A stretch of 64,000 bases of DNA, taken from contig OZ007570.1 in the NCBI GenBank assembly GCA_963931925.1, forward strand, positions 46,746,817 through 46,810,816, in the 5' to 3' direction. This DNA is from Onchidella celtica (lineage: Eukaryota; Mollusca; Gastropoda; Systellommatophora; Onchidiidae). A model generated the notes under the pieces. That model was given only the letters and a program-made list of their open reading frames with translations. It was not told where the DNA came from and did no database searches. Of this stretch, positions 43,832-53,965 are shown piece after piece. The first letter of the stretch is position 1. Every line of letters begins with the position of its first letter. A program made the translations under genes and the position numbers.

Positions 43832-44292
43832 GCGCAATGAGTCGGTCCCGTTTCGTGTCGGTTTCAGTGTGAGATGTGATCTATGGCGCCAAGTGGATTT
43901 TCGCGCAATGGCGACACTGAAACAAAATAATCTGTCTCACTAGTTCGTCTCCTTAGAACGACAAGGTTCTTTGTCCACGTTTTGGATGAACTGAGTTACT
44001 CACTACTTGTACAGGTCTTCTTCATTGTGTGTCAAAGTATTAAGGAGTGTAATTTGTGAATCTAAAAATGAAAAAAAAACAAAACATTTTGCTCCTGAAG
44101 CTATGATCACAATAAAACTTCAATCCTCGAGTTCTCAAAAGTTGAGGGAACCTAGTTAGAACCTTGTCATTCTAAGAGGATGAGTTCTGGGTGGAGCATC
44201 AAAACCCTCTTGAGTCAACTGGCCGGAGGTGGGACCTCGCGCACTGAGTCAAAACAGATGAAAAACAGAGAAGCGGGTCAATGCTCCACTAG
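43832..44292 (+). mobile_element. Family T element carrying a nested U element
   Basis: GCGCAATGAGTCGGTCCCGT and GGTTTCAGTGTGAGATGTGA on the left; CTCGCGCACTGAGTCAAAAC and GTCAATGCTCC on the right form imperfect inverted ends. U2 lies in the middle. Confidence 0.55.
43949..44178 (+). mobile_element. Repeat family U, copy U2, with inverted ends
   Basis: TCCTTAGAACGACAAGGTTC at the left is inverted as GAACCTTGTCATTCTAAGAG at the right. The interior matches U1 (22265-22455). Confidence 0.65.
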
Positions 44293-44316
44293 CCTGGGAG
44301 AGCAAGTATTTGGTCT

Positions 44317-44704
44317 GTTTAGATCTTTATATAAGGAGGTTCGCTGGCCTTGGCAGTTATACCTCATTTTTCTTACTGTTTTTTGTTTTTTAATATTGCG
44401 GTTGTTTCTGTGTTGTTGTTTTTTTTTGTGGTAGGGATTAGTTTTTTTTGTTTTTTTTTGCCCGGGCCTTGTTCGGCCTCTTCTTGACTTTCAACGGCCA
44501 AGGTATCTTTAACGTGCGCAACCTGCACACGCGCTTTCAGAGTGTTTCTGTCTTAGCCGAGAAGATTAGGTGCTCGATTCTGCCTACCATAGGATCAGAG
44601 AGAGAGAGAGGAATACTCCACCCAAAAAAAAAAAAGATCTGGGATCGAAACCAGAACCTTCGGCATGAGAGGCGAGCGCCTTGCGCCTAGACCACCGTGT
44701 GTGC
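44317..44704 (-). mobile_element. SINE S1 (copy d)
   Basis: On the minus strand: a head with CTCATGCCGAAGGTTCTGG and TTTCGATCCC, the common body, and a 3' part ending AGATCTAAAC. A poly-A/GAGA interruption occurs near 44598-44634. Confidence 0.75.
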
Positions 44705-45221
44705 CCAGCGTGCGTTTGGTGTGAGCATGATCAATAACTGTCTAGATAATCACGTGGTCTAAAGAAAAACGTGCATATATAAATATAATAGAAATATCTA
44801 ATCAAAAGGGTACATGGGGAGAAAATGGGGAAAACAACTTAAAAAACAACAACAACAACTAAACAATGTAATTAGTATGGCGCACAACAAAGTAACTTGA
44901 TAGAGGGATGTGTTTTCTTTTTATGTGTGTGTGTGTGTCGTTTTTTTTTTAATTCATTGTCATGGGCGTGGGACACAAAGCTTGCTTAGAAATTAATTGA
45001 ATTTCTCCCTGTTCTATTTCTCTCGGTTTCTCTTGTTGTTTCTTTGTCACACAATTTCAAAAGGAGTCAATCCTTACAGAGCGCCTCTGACGTTCACCAT
45101 AAATATGCATATAACATGTCACAGTTATACCCATTGTTTTATAACCGGATTCCTTTTTGACACCTTTGTCATTTATTGCACCAGGTTAGCATTGTTTAAA
45201 CTGTCTCATTCATGGCATGTC

Positions 45222-45252
<31 letters not shown>

Positions 45253-45474
45253 GTTTTTGTGTGTTTTGCTATCAAAGGAATATTTGTCTGTCGTGACATT
45301 GATTCTCCTCCACCAACAAATGGCCTTGGAAACTAGGGAGCCCAATAATTATAATCGTTACCGTTCTCTGTTACATCTGCAATGTGGTGTTAGGTGAATG
45401 TTGCAATGCGTTATTGTGTGTACCTGACATGAACAGGGAGGCGGGGGTGGGGGGGGGGGGGGGAGGGGGAGGCA
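44705..45474. other. Non-coding; TTG run and G-run
   Basis: (TTG)n at 45224-45255 and a G-run around 45439-45463. Otherwise unrecognised. Confidence 0.45.
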
Positions 45475-45670
45475 CGTTGATCCAGGGGCAAGGTGTTCTC
45501 CTCTCATGCCGAAGGTACCGGGTTCGATCTCCGCCAGCAAAACATACACCCAGGAAATAGTGGCAGAAGCTGTCTGTGTCTGAACTGGTTCAGTATGATA
45601 GGGGTTTCCCGGATTTGCCAAGAAAGTATTGATAGGAAATTATGGTGTGCACTCTTTGTCTTGATACCAA
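45475..45670 (+). mobile_element. S1-type tRNA head joined to family N body
   Basis: CTCTCATGCCGAAGGTACCG, then GGTTCGATCTCCGCC, is the S1 head. Instead of the S1 body it is followed by AGGAAATAGTGGCAGAAGCT and TCAGTATGATAGGGG, which match N1 and N2. It is either a chimeric SINE or an S1 head truncated by insertion. Confidence 0.55.
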
Positions 45671-45859
45671 CCATTACTACCCTACCATTTTGCTGTTCTC
45701 TGTAAAATCTTCAGCATGGTTTTAAGTGTGTGCTACACATGTGTCGTTGTATATTATACTAAGACATGTCAAGACTAAACGATCCTATATCATAAAAACC
45801 ACAGAAAAACTGTGGGACCATCCCTGTCCTGTGCTCTGAGGCACTATGTGGCGCCTTCA

Positions 45860-46228
45860 TTACTTTGGTGTAGAACCAGCCTCCTCGCACTCGGGACACA
45901 CCCATACGTGCTCAGCTCTCCGCGCCATCATGTCGGACAAGGTCTTCTCACTAACAACTCCAGTAAGATGTTGATTGAACAGTCGTCTTGCAGTACCACA
46001 CAACCGGCTTTTGACTCCACAGCCTCTCTGATGCCCAAACAGCTGTATACGTTCGATGGTGTCCCCGTCTTCTTGTGGTGCTGTTTCTCTCAAAGCTGCG
46101 AGAATTTCATTTTCCCCGAGACTAAGAGAGCCTTGCATTGGGGCCTCACCAGCAAGCTTATCCGCTCTCTCATTGCCAGATACTCCAGCGTGTCCAGGGG
46201 AGAAAATCTTTGTTACTAACCAAATGCG
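45860..46228 (-). pseudogene. Non-LTR retrotransposon RNase H / C-terminal fragment
   Basis: On the minus strand the frame is open from a stop at 46229-46231 to 45860. It begins with the RNase H signature PGHAGVSGNERADKLA, where the second conserved His and a downstream Asp of the RNase H fold lie. It continues with GVKSRLCGTARRLFNQ and ARRAEHVWVCPECEEAG. This order (RNase H end, then R-x-x-FNQ-x-x-TG, then W-x-C-P-x-C) is known from LINEs that carry a C-terminal RNase H and a short Cys motif. The reverse transcriptase and most of the RNase H are missing. The ~120-codon frame has no internal stop, so the copy may be fairly young. A complete element should be elsewhere in the genome. Confidence 0.75.
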
Positions 46229-46231
46229 TCA

Positions 46232-46744
46232 CTTCGAGCCTCCATGCATTTGGCGGACGGACGTGCTTTGGTGCTGCTAACGAAGCAAGAACTCGCAGCT
46301 AAGTAAAGTGTTTCGCTTCTTTTCTGTGCGTTTCCTGTTAAGTCTTTTATTGTTCGATTTTTTTTCACTTGACAAAGGCGAAAGCCGAAAATTGTGTGTA
46401 TTTTCTGTCTTCTCTTTAGTTTGCTTTGTATTGTTTGGGTTTTATTTCTCACGCAGGGTTTCGCAACATACAACTTTTTCTTTTTGCCCAATTTTGACTT
46501 GACTAAACGACCCTGGTACGGGGCCCAGGCCGGAGCAATTTCAGTTGGCTTAAAACCGGTCCTGCCAACACTTCTTCTATGCCTCCAGAGACATTATTAT
46601 TCTGTTGCCAGAGACACACGTTACTCTTTCCTAAATGATTCTTTCTTTGTCACTATGCTATAATCAGATTTCTCTTTTTCTTTAACCGTAAACTTTACTT
46701 GAAAATTTACATTACTTATGAAACGTACCCCCTGTCGCAACTTT
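46232..46744. other. Non-coding, no recognised feature
   Basis: T-rich. Frames of 64-91 codons show no motif. Confidence 0.4.
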
Positions 46745-46745
46745 G

Positions 46746-46970
46746 GTTCTTGTTTGTTCCAACTCCACATTGTTTTCTTTTCACAACTGAGAAATTGAAC
46801 GTTAAAGGTTTGGGGCTTTAATATTATCATAAGGAGTTGGAAAAGATCACAACCGTGAAACAGCTTGAAAGGTACCACAGCGCATCTTGAATGTGTGCAT
46901 TTATTATACCTATTTTATACACTAAAACATCTCCAGATTTTCAGAAAATGGAGATGGAACAAACAAGAAT
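46746..46970 (+). mobile_element. Family C MITE (TA-type), copy b
   Basis: GGTTCTTGTTTGTTCCAACT at the left is mirrored by GAGATGGAACAAACAAGAAT at the right. The interior TGAAACAGCTTGAAAGGTAC is shared. Confidence 0.75.
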
Positions 46971-47282
46971 TAAGATCGCTCCTTGCGATAACCGAAGGAC
47001 ACGATTCGTGGGCTGTGCGAGTGATATTCTTGCTCTGAGCACAGGTAAAAATGATTATTTATCTTATATTTTACACAGGGGACATCCATAAAGTACGTAT
47101 GTTCCATTTTCACTATTTTTACCCATTCCCGTGTACACTTTTCATACGTTTGGCTTCAAGTCGTTCCCTCCCCTCTTGCGAGGGTAAAGCTATTGTAATG
47201 GTGGATGTAGATGGTAAGGCCCTGATATCTGGAAACTTCAATGCATGGCATCTTGCATTAACTATTTGCACTGTTTCATTAG
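46971..47282. other. Non-coding, no recognised feature
   Basis: Nothing recognised. Confidence 0.35.
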
Positions 47283-47489
47283 ATGGTCACCCAATTGCGA
47301 GCAGCTGATGAAGACACTGAGGTGCCCCCTACAACCGGAATGATGGAGGCGAGGGAAGAATGTGCAACAAGGCCGGACGAACCCGACAAATTATGGAACC
47401 AGCTGGCCACTGGGACAATTAGAAAAACCCTCAAGTGGATAGTGGAGCTGGGAGAGAAGCACTTATGGGGATGCCCGATGTGCTAGGAT
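47283..47489 (+). other. Unidentified 67-codon frame preceding (AATC)n
   Basis: The frame opens at an ATG and contains WNQLATGTIRKTLKWIVELG followed by a C-x2-C near its end (Cys-Pro-Met-Cys). I do not recognise it. It ends 20 bp before an AATC repeat, the arrangement expected at the 3' end of a LINE or SINE, so a retroelement remnant is possible. Length and the lack of any family match keep it from being called a gene. Confidence 0.25.
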
Positions 47490-47504
47490 TCTGATTCTTA
47501 ACAT

Positions 47505-47507
47505 CTC

Positions 47508-47552
<45 letters not shown>
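47505..47552 (+). repeat. (CAAT)n microsatellite
   Basis: About eleven tetramers. It may be a retroelement tail. Confidence 0.9.
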
Positions 47553-47553
<1 letters not shown>

Positions 47554-48701
47554 CATCTTTAGAAACATGACTTTTACTTCATCCAACAACCCATTTTGTT
47601 GGGGGGAAAAAAACGGCAATTGGAAATACCAGAACTGAAAAGCTTACGTACGCTCCGCAACATGCTCTCCACATCCTTGCAGCGGGATGAGGTGGGGGTG
47701 GGGCAATGCCTCCTTCCTTGGGTGGAACGTACGTACATTATGGCTCGCCCCGTAGGTGATCGAACGTCTCTAGTGCTGTAATTATCTTCCCTTTAGTGCT
47801 AGCTTGGTTTTCACCCCTTCTCTTTATCTTAACAAAAATCTTATACCTTTATCAGCTGGCAATTAACGACTCCCAGTGGCGAGCTAATGTATAATAATAT
47901 TATCAATTCCCGGGCATGTTCCCACAAGAAACTGTGGACACCTGGCACCTAGAATGTTTTTCATAGACCTGGCTCCACGCTGTCTGTTATATTTTACACT
48001 CCTCGCACTGAAGTAATCTGCCGTGCCAAGGAAGAGCGACGTAACTAACAGAATGGCCTTTTTCTACTTTGGGGGAGGAAGGATAACTAAATAGATTTAA
48101 ATTACATCATTCAAAGAACAGAATAAAACGTAGATAATGTAAAGGGATTTAAAGTGAATAAATAGATAGAAAAGAGAGCAAAAAAATAATATAGACGAAA
48201 AACAAAATCCATAACAAAAGAAAAAAATGATAGATAGAGGAGACAAATAGAAATACTTTTGTAGATAAACATGTAAATAAATTCATAGCTGTTATAAGGA
48301 CTATCCTGGGTATCGGACCCAAGCCTATAACTACTTTATTGTCGCTATGAACGTGTCTCGTATAATATTCGTTTATGTCAAAGGCACACAGAGATATCTT
48401 CTACAGAAACGGAAGTTTCAAATGTGGCAAACTCATAAATAAAAACATTTATAAATATATCATGGAGATACACACGTTGTTTTTTTTTTTTTGGTGTGTG
48501 TTTTTCTCAAAACTATGAACTGAGCAGATACGTCGCTCTGCCTCTGTACGGCAGTAATGTGTCACGTTTCTGAACTTAAATTGAATCTCTCACCGGGGCC
48601 ACAGACATGACTAATAATTCTTGTTTCTTCAATATGATATTCATAATAACATTGTTATTACTAGCTGAAGTGCCTTTCGTAAAACGGTGGCACTTAGTCA
48701 C
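47553..48701. other. Non-coding, no recognised feature
   Basis: About 1.1 kb. Contains GTACGTACA-type fragments and a poly-T at 48480-48492; no gene recognised. Confidence 0.4.
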
Positions 48702-48850
48702 AACGAAATTTCCGGTCATACTTTTCAGTTCTACCCCACGAAAATGTGTCTCCCTTTTGAGGCTCTAAATGAAAAAAAAAAAGTGAATAGACAATATTAA
48801 AGACTACATTTTGTCCAGAATGGACGTATCGCCAAAAATTGAGGTAGTCC
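48702..48850 (+). mobile_element. Repeat family E, copy E3
   Basis: GAAATTTCCGGTCATACTTT, CACGAAAATGTGTCTCC and ATTAAAGACTACATTTTGTC match the right half of E2. Confidence 0.6.
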
Positions 48851-48906
48851 AAAAAGTTAAATAATTTCTGGATCCGTACTCACAACGTTTCAGGTGGTCA
48901 CAAAGG

Positions 48907-49305
48907 GACACGGCGGTCTACAGGCAAATGTACTCGCCTCTCATGCCGAAGGTACCGGGTTCGATCCCTGGTAGGTGCAAGCATGTTGGAATTTAACCCA
49001 AAAAAAAAAAAATACTTTCCCTGATCCTATGGTAGTTAGGACCGAGCACCTAGTCTTCTCGGGTATTGACGAAAAACTCGGAGGACCCGTGTGCATGTTG
49101 TGCACATTAAAGATACCTCGGCAGTTAAAAGTCGAGAAGAGCAGGCCCCTCATAGCCGCTGCCCAGGCAAAATTCTAAAAAAGGAAAAAGTTATCCCTAC
49201 CACAAGAACACATAGAAACAAGAACAGGAAAAATAGAAACAAGAAAACGGAGGTGTAAAATGTAAATGGCAATGGCAGCAAAACAGCCTGAAATAAAGAC
49301 CTATA
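48907..49305 (+). mobile_element. SINE S1 (copy e), best full-length copy
   Basis: The 5' head GACACGGCGGTCTACAGGC (A-box region) and GTACCGGGTTCGATCCCTGG (B box) show tRNA derivation. The body (CTAGTCTTCTCGG, GTGTGCATGTTGTGCACATT, AAAGATACCTCGGCAGTT) and 3' part (ending AATAAAGACCTA) follow. CACAAAGG at 48899-48906 and 49306-49313 is a possible 8-bp target duplication. The other copies are on the minus strand. Confidence 0.85.
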
Positions 49306-49477
49306 CACAAAGGTCTAGGTACTTTCATGTCCATCCTCCATCTCCATTATGGTATGATGATTAGTATTACATGAGTTATCATTAGTATTATTGTTATATG
49401 GTTCCAGGTGGCTTCTGGCCCCAAAACACAGATGTATGTGTACATAGCTTGTCTGTGGGTGTATATATATGTATTGT

Positions 49478-49503
49478 TTGTGTGTGTGTGTGTGTGTGTG
49501 TGT
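49478..49503 (+). repeat. (TG)n microsatellite
   Basis: About twelve dinucleotides. Confidence 0.9.
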
Positions 49504-49532
49504 GATTTATATTAGACTGACAACTCAAGCTG

Positions 49533-49719
49533 CGTTTTCATGTTTGCGGCAATAGAAACGACAAAAACCCGTCAAGCAGTGAAACAAAAAGAACGTTTTC
49601 ATGTGTAGGGAGGCGCCGTTTCCACACACATGGAAACACTCTTTCAGTTTACTGCTTGAAGGTGTTTTTTTTTTCATAATTCCGTTGCCGTTTCCGTTTC
49701 AGTATACATGAAAACATGG
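49533..49719. mobile_element. Foldback element
   Basis: GTTTTCATGT is inverted at both outer ends (49534 and about 49706). Inner arms also pair: GTCAAGCAGTGAAACAAAAA against CAGTTTACTGCTTGA, and AACGTTTTCATGTGT against ACACACATGGAAACA. The imperfect arms make up almost the whole length. Confidence 0.55.
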
Positions 49720-49809
49720 ATTTAGACTATGTAGTCGTTGTATCGTGGGTGGATCAATTGCTTGCATGCATAGTGAATGTTTCGTAAAGTTCTAGAGTGA
49801 GGGTCAAGG

Positions 49810-50010
49810 TTAACTCTTTAAATGCCAACAGAGCATAACTGTGATGTTGCTGTAATGTAGAAAAGAGAAAATGATAGTAGAAAACTTTTATGTTTCATTA
49901 TCCTCTAATATCACACACCACTTAAAACACCGCAGTAAACAAATCTAAAAGTAACAACGAATAATTATGAAAATTGCAACTTTCCGGCTTTGGAAAAAGT
50001 AAAGGGTTAA
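49810..50010 (+). mobile_element. piggyBac-type MITE (TTAA ends)
   Basis: TTAACTCTTTAAATGCC pairs loosely with GAAAAAGTAAAGGGTTAA. TTAA is at both ends. 201 bp. Confidence 0.5.
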
Positions 50011-50331
50011 GGTTTTTCTCTTTGGCGGCAATAGTAAACGTATTCTTTGGCAAATAGACCAGAAAAAAAAATCTCAATGAAAGACAGTAAACCCCCAACG
50101 TGCCAGTTGCTGATGTTGTATTAGACCTTTCCCCCGACAATCATGGAGACCGGGCAGATACATGATTGTGACCTCGATAACTGATTCTAAGAAAGAAAAA
50201 CGTTATCAAATTGTTGTAGTCGAACACAATTGAGGACTCCTGATTTCACCGATTATTCTTGTCTACACAATATAGTATCAGGCAGTGCTAATGAGGTTCA
50301 TTAATATTTACCTCTAGCGGTCAGAAATTCC
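50011..50331. other. Non-coding, no recognised feature
   Basis: Nothing recognised. Confidence 0.35.
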
Positions 50332-50541
50332 TCAGGTGAAGCGAGACAGATGACGACCTTCAGAGGAAGTGTGGATTCTTTCATTAGATGTTTCGGCCTC
50401 TAACTTCCTGACATTTTCTAGAATCCCGGCCACAATAAGTTCATTACTCTCGTCCTTTAACTTCCTGACATTTTCTAGAATCCCGGCCACAATAAGTTCA
50501 TGACTCTCGGCGTTCGTCACCCACCTTTTGTTTTTGGACAC
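50332..50541 (-). other. Possible exon with in-frame 57-bp duplication
   Basis: Bases 50401-50457 are repeated at 50458-50514 with few changes. On the minus strand the unit encodes 19 residues, ESNELIVAGILENVRKLKD-type, twice in tandem, and the 69-codon frame stays open. The unit is hydrophobic/charged and helix-like. Upstream on the minus strand TTTTCTCTGTGAACAG resembles an acceptor site. Downstream the frame stops before the good donor-like AGGTAAAT near 50305. I do not recognise the protein. A minisatellite of two units is the simpler alternative. Confidence 0.3.
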
Positions 50542-50859
50542 TGTTCACAGAGAAAATCAAATGAAATTCTATATATATTTTGTCTTTTGAGGTTGCTGAC
50601 CTCAACAGAGATTTCATACCATCGGTGATACCGTTTTTTGTCAAAGGAAGGGAGTCATTGTGATAGGAGGAAAGGGTAGACATATTTACCGAAGGACTGA
50701 CCTGTAGAAGGACACAGGTATGAATGGCAAACATTTCGCCGTTATTTTTGTTGTTGTTGTTGTTGATGTTGTCTGTTTGTTTTGGTACAGTGACGTAAAG
50801 GGAAAATCTTAGTTTTAACAAAATGCGGATTGAAGTTCAGAGGAATTTACTTAAAATCG

Positions 50860-51250
50860 ACTGTGCGAGGCGAAAACGAAACACTTGTTGCTGTTGTTGT
50901 TTTTCAATCTGCTTGTGCCGTCAAGGGCATCGTAGGAAGAAAGAGTTTTCGGTCTGCAGCTATCTGGGAAGTCTGTCTTGGCCAAGTACCATGGATCGTC
51001 AGAGCTTCTTTCACGCCACTTGTCCAAGTCTTCCTTGGTCTGTCTCTGGCCTTGTATCCAGAGAATCGTATGTTGTATGCACGATGGGGCGGTTGGTAGA
51101 TCGGCATTCCCAAGAGATGCCAAAACCATTTAACCCTCTGCTGCTCTATGTGCCGGTGGACTGGCGTTGTTCCCAGCATTTCTCTGATCTTTGTATTTCT
51201 GATCCTGTCGCGTCTGGTCTTGTTGGCGGCTCTTGGTAAGCAGCGCATCT
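50860..51250 (-). pseudogene. Non-LTR retrotransposon C-terminal fragment
   Basis: The minus-strand frame (from 51248) reads RRDRIRNTKIREMLGT, then QQRVKWFWHLLGMP, GYKARDRPRKTW and ends shortly after a D-R-K. R-R-D-R-I-R-N, the V-K-W-x-x-H segment and R-P-R-K-x-W are signatures of the region between the reverse transcriptase and the C terminus in RTE/I-type LINE proteins. It differs from the element at 42535, so it is another lineage. Endonuclease and catalytic reverse transcriptase are absent. The ~114-codon frame is open, but the fragment has no native start. It is a 5'-truncated copy. Confidence 0.7.
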
Positions 51251-51399
51251 CGCATGTTGTGATCTAAAACTGAGCGCTATTTTAAATCGTTTATTCCATC
51301 ATCAACTAGGATGTTACAATAATGTCGTCATCTTGATCGTAATCTGTGCACTTGAATTGTGTCCTGCGTGTCAGGTCAATGTGTTTTAGTTAGGGAAGC

Positions 51400-51582
51400 A
51401 TATTGTGTGCACTGTTAATTTTGTTTATTTATTAGTGTGTGTGTATATATGTGTGTGTGCGCGCTATATATCATACTTTCTGCTTCTGTAACTGTATTGT
51501 TTTGTATTCAATGATCAAAACAAATTTCCTTGTACAAGGACGAATAAAATTTATCTTATCTTATCTTATCTTATCTTTCTCA
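51400..51582 (+). mobile_element. LINE 3' end with (TTATC)n tail
   Basis: TTCCTTGTACAAGGACGAAT, AAAATTTATC and TTATC pentamers form the 3' end also seen inverted at 8249 and 32887. The start is not defined. Confidence 0.6.
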
Positions 51583-52500
51583 CTAGAGATTTGTAAAACT
51601 TGAATGTTTAGGCATTTGATCACTTGACTAAGAAAATTGCATGTTCCAACTGGCATAGGCGTTGTCCCAATGGTGGGGAACTATTTCTTTGAGTTTGCTT
51701 TGTGACGCTAATTTTGCCCCCCCCCCCCCCGCCCCCGAATCCGTTGTGAACACCTAAGGAAATGCATATCAAACATGCTGCCCCGTGCGCTGATTCTTAC
51801 CATTTCATGAATATTCACGGGGTGCGTAGGGCGTTAACCCGCAAAGGACGTGCAGCAGGACGTATCTAAAATCAAACAAACAAGAGCAAGACAATAAAGC
51901 TAAAGGAAAGGGCAAGGTGAAGCAGATCCATTATAATCATCCAGAACTGAAACGAATAGATTTATTCCGGGCGGCCCCTGGACCACAGCTAGTATAATTA
52001 TCTAATAATATTCTGATACAGTGTCATGTCATCGAAAGGACATTGAATTGTTATAGGGAACCTTGAACAGGTCACACACGTACAAAAATACGTCTTCAAA
52101 ATGTTGATGAAGGTACGAAACAATGTTGGAGCTAAATTAATGTCCATTGTGTCTCTACAATGTCGTAGGTCATTACTCCAGTTCACGTCCGAGGGAAAAA
52201 AGTAATGAATGTTCTGTAGATTACAATTGACGACTGGCTTTCTAATGTATAGACTCTGGGGTTTTTGCTCTCGAGCCCAAGAGTGGATGGCCGAGTCATA
52301 CCTCTCCTAATCAAATCTTCCACAACAGAAACTTCTTACCCTGATTGAATGAAACAAAACCAAATCCAAAACAAGTGATTAAGAGTAAAGATTTTATGGC
52401 AAAATGAAAGTGGGAAAGTATTTTTTACTTCGAAATCTTAAACTGGACTCAAGAGTCAGGTTTCAGTTCAGCCCGGCGTGCAATAGCCGATGTTCTTTTA
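51583..52500. other. Non-coding, no recognised feature
   Basis: C-run near 51717-51731. No gene recognised. Confidence 0.4.
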
Positions 52501-52625
52501 GGTAAACTGGTTGGTTGTGACGTCACGACATGATGTCTCAATGATATCCAGCTAGTTGGCTGGTGCCCGAGGTCTCGTTGAAATTCAATGTGGTGACGTC
52601 ACCCGCCAGATAGTTGGTCCATCAA
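52501..52625. mobile_element. Small imperfect palindrome with two GTGACGTCAC sites
   Basis: GGTTGGTTGTGACGTCACGA near 52510 and GTGGTGACGTCACCCGCC near 52590 lie in inverted arms. It may be a decayed MITE. Confidence 0.3.
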
Positions 52626-53103
52626 AATCGCCTAGTGTGCTTCGGGCCTAATGTTTCAGTGAACTAAAGATTAATAACTCCCCAGTTATCAACTGACTCA
52701 CTACCACAAGCCGCTCTGAGCGGTCTATCCGAAAAGCGCATACTTCAAATAGTACATGGAAATTACACTAATTACAATTCTGTTTGATTACTAATAATTT
52801 GGCATTTTACCACATTTCTCCAAAGCTTCTTTACAGCCATATCAAACACTGTCTTTCAAAGGGGACAGTATGAGAAATAATGTTCCCCTGAAGGAAACTA
52901 GTTGGAAGTGAGTCTGTTAAATACATGTGTCCTCAAATTTCTTCATTACAGTTCGTTCGCAAGCGTTCCACTCCATTTTTTTTTCCTTTGTCACTTTCTT
53001 CTGTGGTAAAACGAAATGAAAATTGGAGAAATATTTTTAAAATAATTATCTTCCACTGGTCAGGAGTGGCGTCTCATTACATTATACTATAGATAATTTT
53101 GTT
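52626..53103. other. Non-coding, no recognised feature
   Basis: Nothing recognised. Confidence 0.35.
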
Positions 53104-53432
53104 TTAGGTCCTTATTTTAGGAGGTCGCTGTTTATGTGTTTTTGTGGTAGGGATTTAAAAAAAAAAAAATTACCCGGGCAGGGGCCCTGTTAGGCCTTCT
53201 CTTCTCAATTTCCAACTGCCATGGTATCTTTAACGTGCACAACGTGTACATGGGCCATCCGAGACGTTTGTCCTTATCCGAGAAGACGAGGTACTCGATC
53301 CCATCGTCCATAGGATCAGGGCCATGAATGTTCCTACAAAGTTCCAACATGCCTGCACCGACCGGGTGGGGATAGAACCCGGTACCATCGGTAAGAGAGG
53401 CGAGCACCTTGCCTCTAGACCAACGTGTCCCT
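53104..53432 (-). mobile_element. SINE S1 (copy f), internally deleted
   Basis: On the minus strand: head GACACGTTGGTCTAGAGGCA and GTACCGGGTTCTATCCCC, the S1 body, then a 3' part lacking about 60 bp between the CCCTACCAC-like motif and CAGCGACCTCC. It ends AATAAGGACCTAA. Confidence 0.75.
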
Positions 53433-53724
53433 CCCCCCCCCCCCCCAACCTGTCTTCATCTTTCTTAATCCTGTTTCTAATTTTAGTTCAGCGCTTTAAA
53501 GTGCATCCGTAGATTTGGGCGCTAAACAAGCCATATTACATTTACATTTCAATTGAATGACATCATTTGCTCTGGTCTTTTTTTTTTCTTTAACACTAAC
53601 TGCCCCCTATTATTGGTCACACCAAATTGGCTCATCACCACAGCTCCTATTTTGTGTTATTCTGAATACTTCTTGTCAGTAAACCTTTTTTTTTTTTGCT
53701 ATTTATATCGCCATGGTCAGAGCC

Positions 53725-53965
53725 GAGTCACAGGGAACCGAGACAAATCAACTCGCTATAAATATTCCGTCTGTCGATTTGCACGCTTATCACCGATGTC
53801 AACAGTGCAACAATGCGCATCACACCCTTTCGTAAGTGAACGCAAAACACGAGCACCCACTTTATTTATACGCGCGCCATTTGTGGGCATATAGTGATAG
53901 AAGAAATGGTTCCTCTCGATATTCTGTGTCTCGGGGCAGAGCATTGAACAGCGTCAGAGTAATTT
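53725..53965 (+). mobile_element. Repeat family P, copy P2
   Basis: GTCGATTTGCACGCTTATCA, GATGTCAACAGTGCAACA and TATTCTGTGTCTCGG match P1. Confidence 0.5.

Noticed and set aside
48907..48990. Functional tRNA gene
   Set aside because: A and B boxes are present, but the sequence continues into the SINE body shared by five other copies; no acceptor stem pairing.
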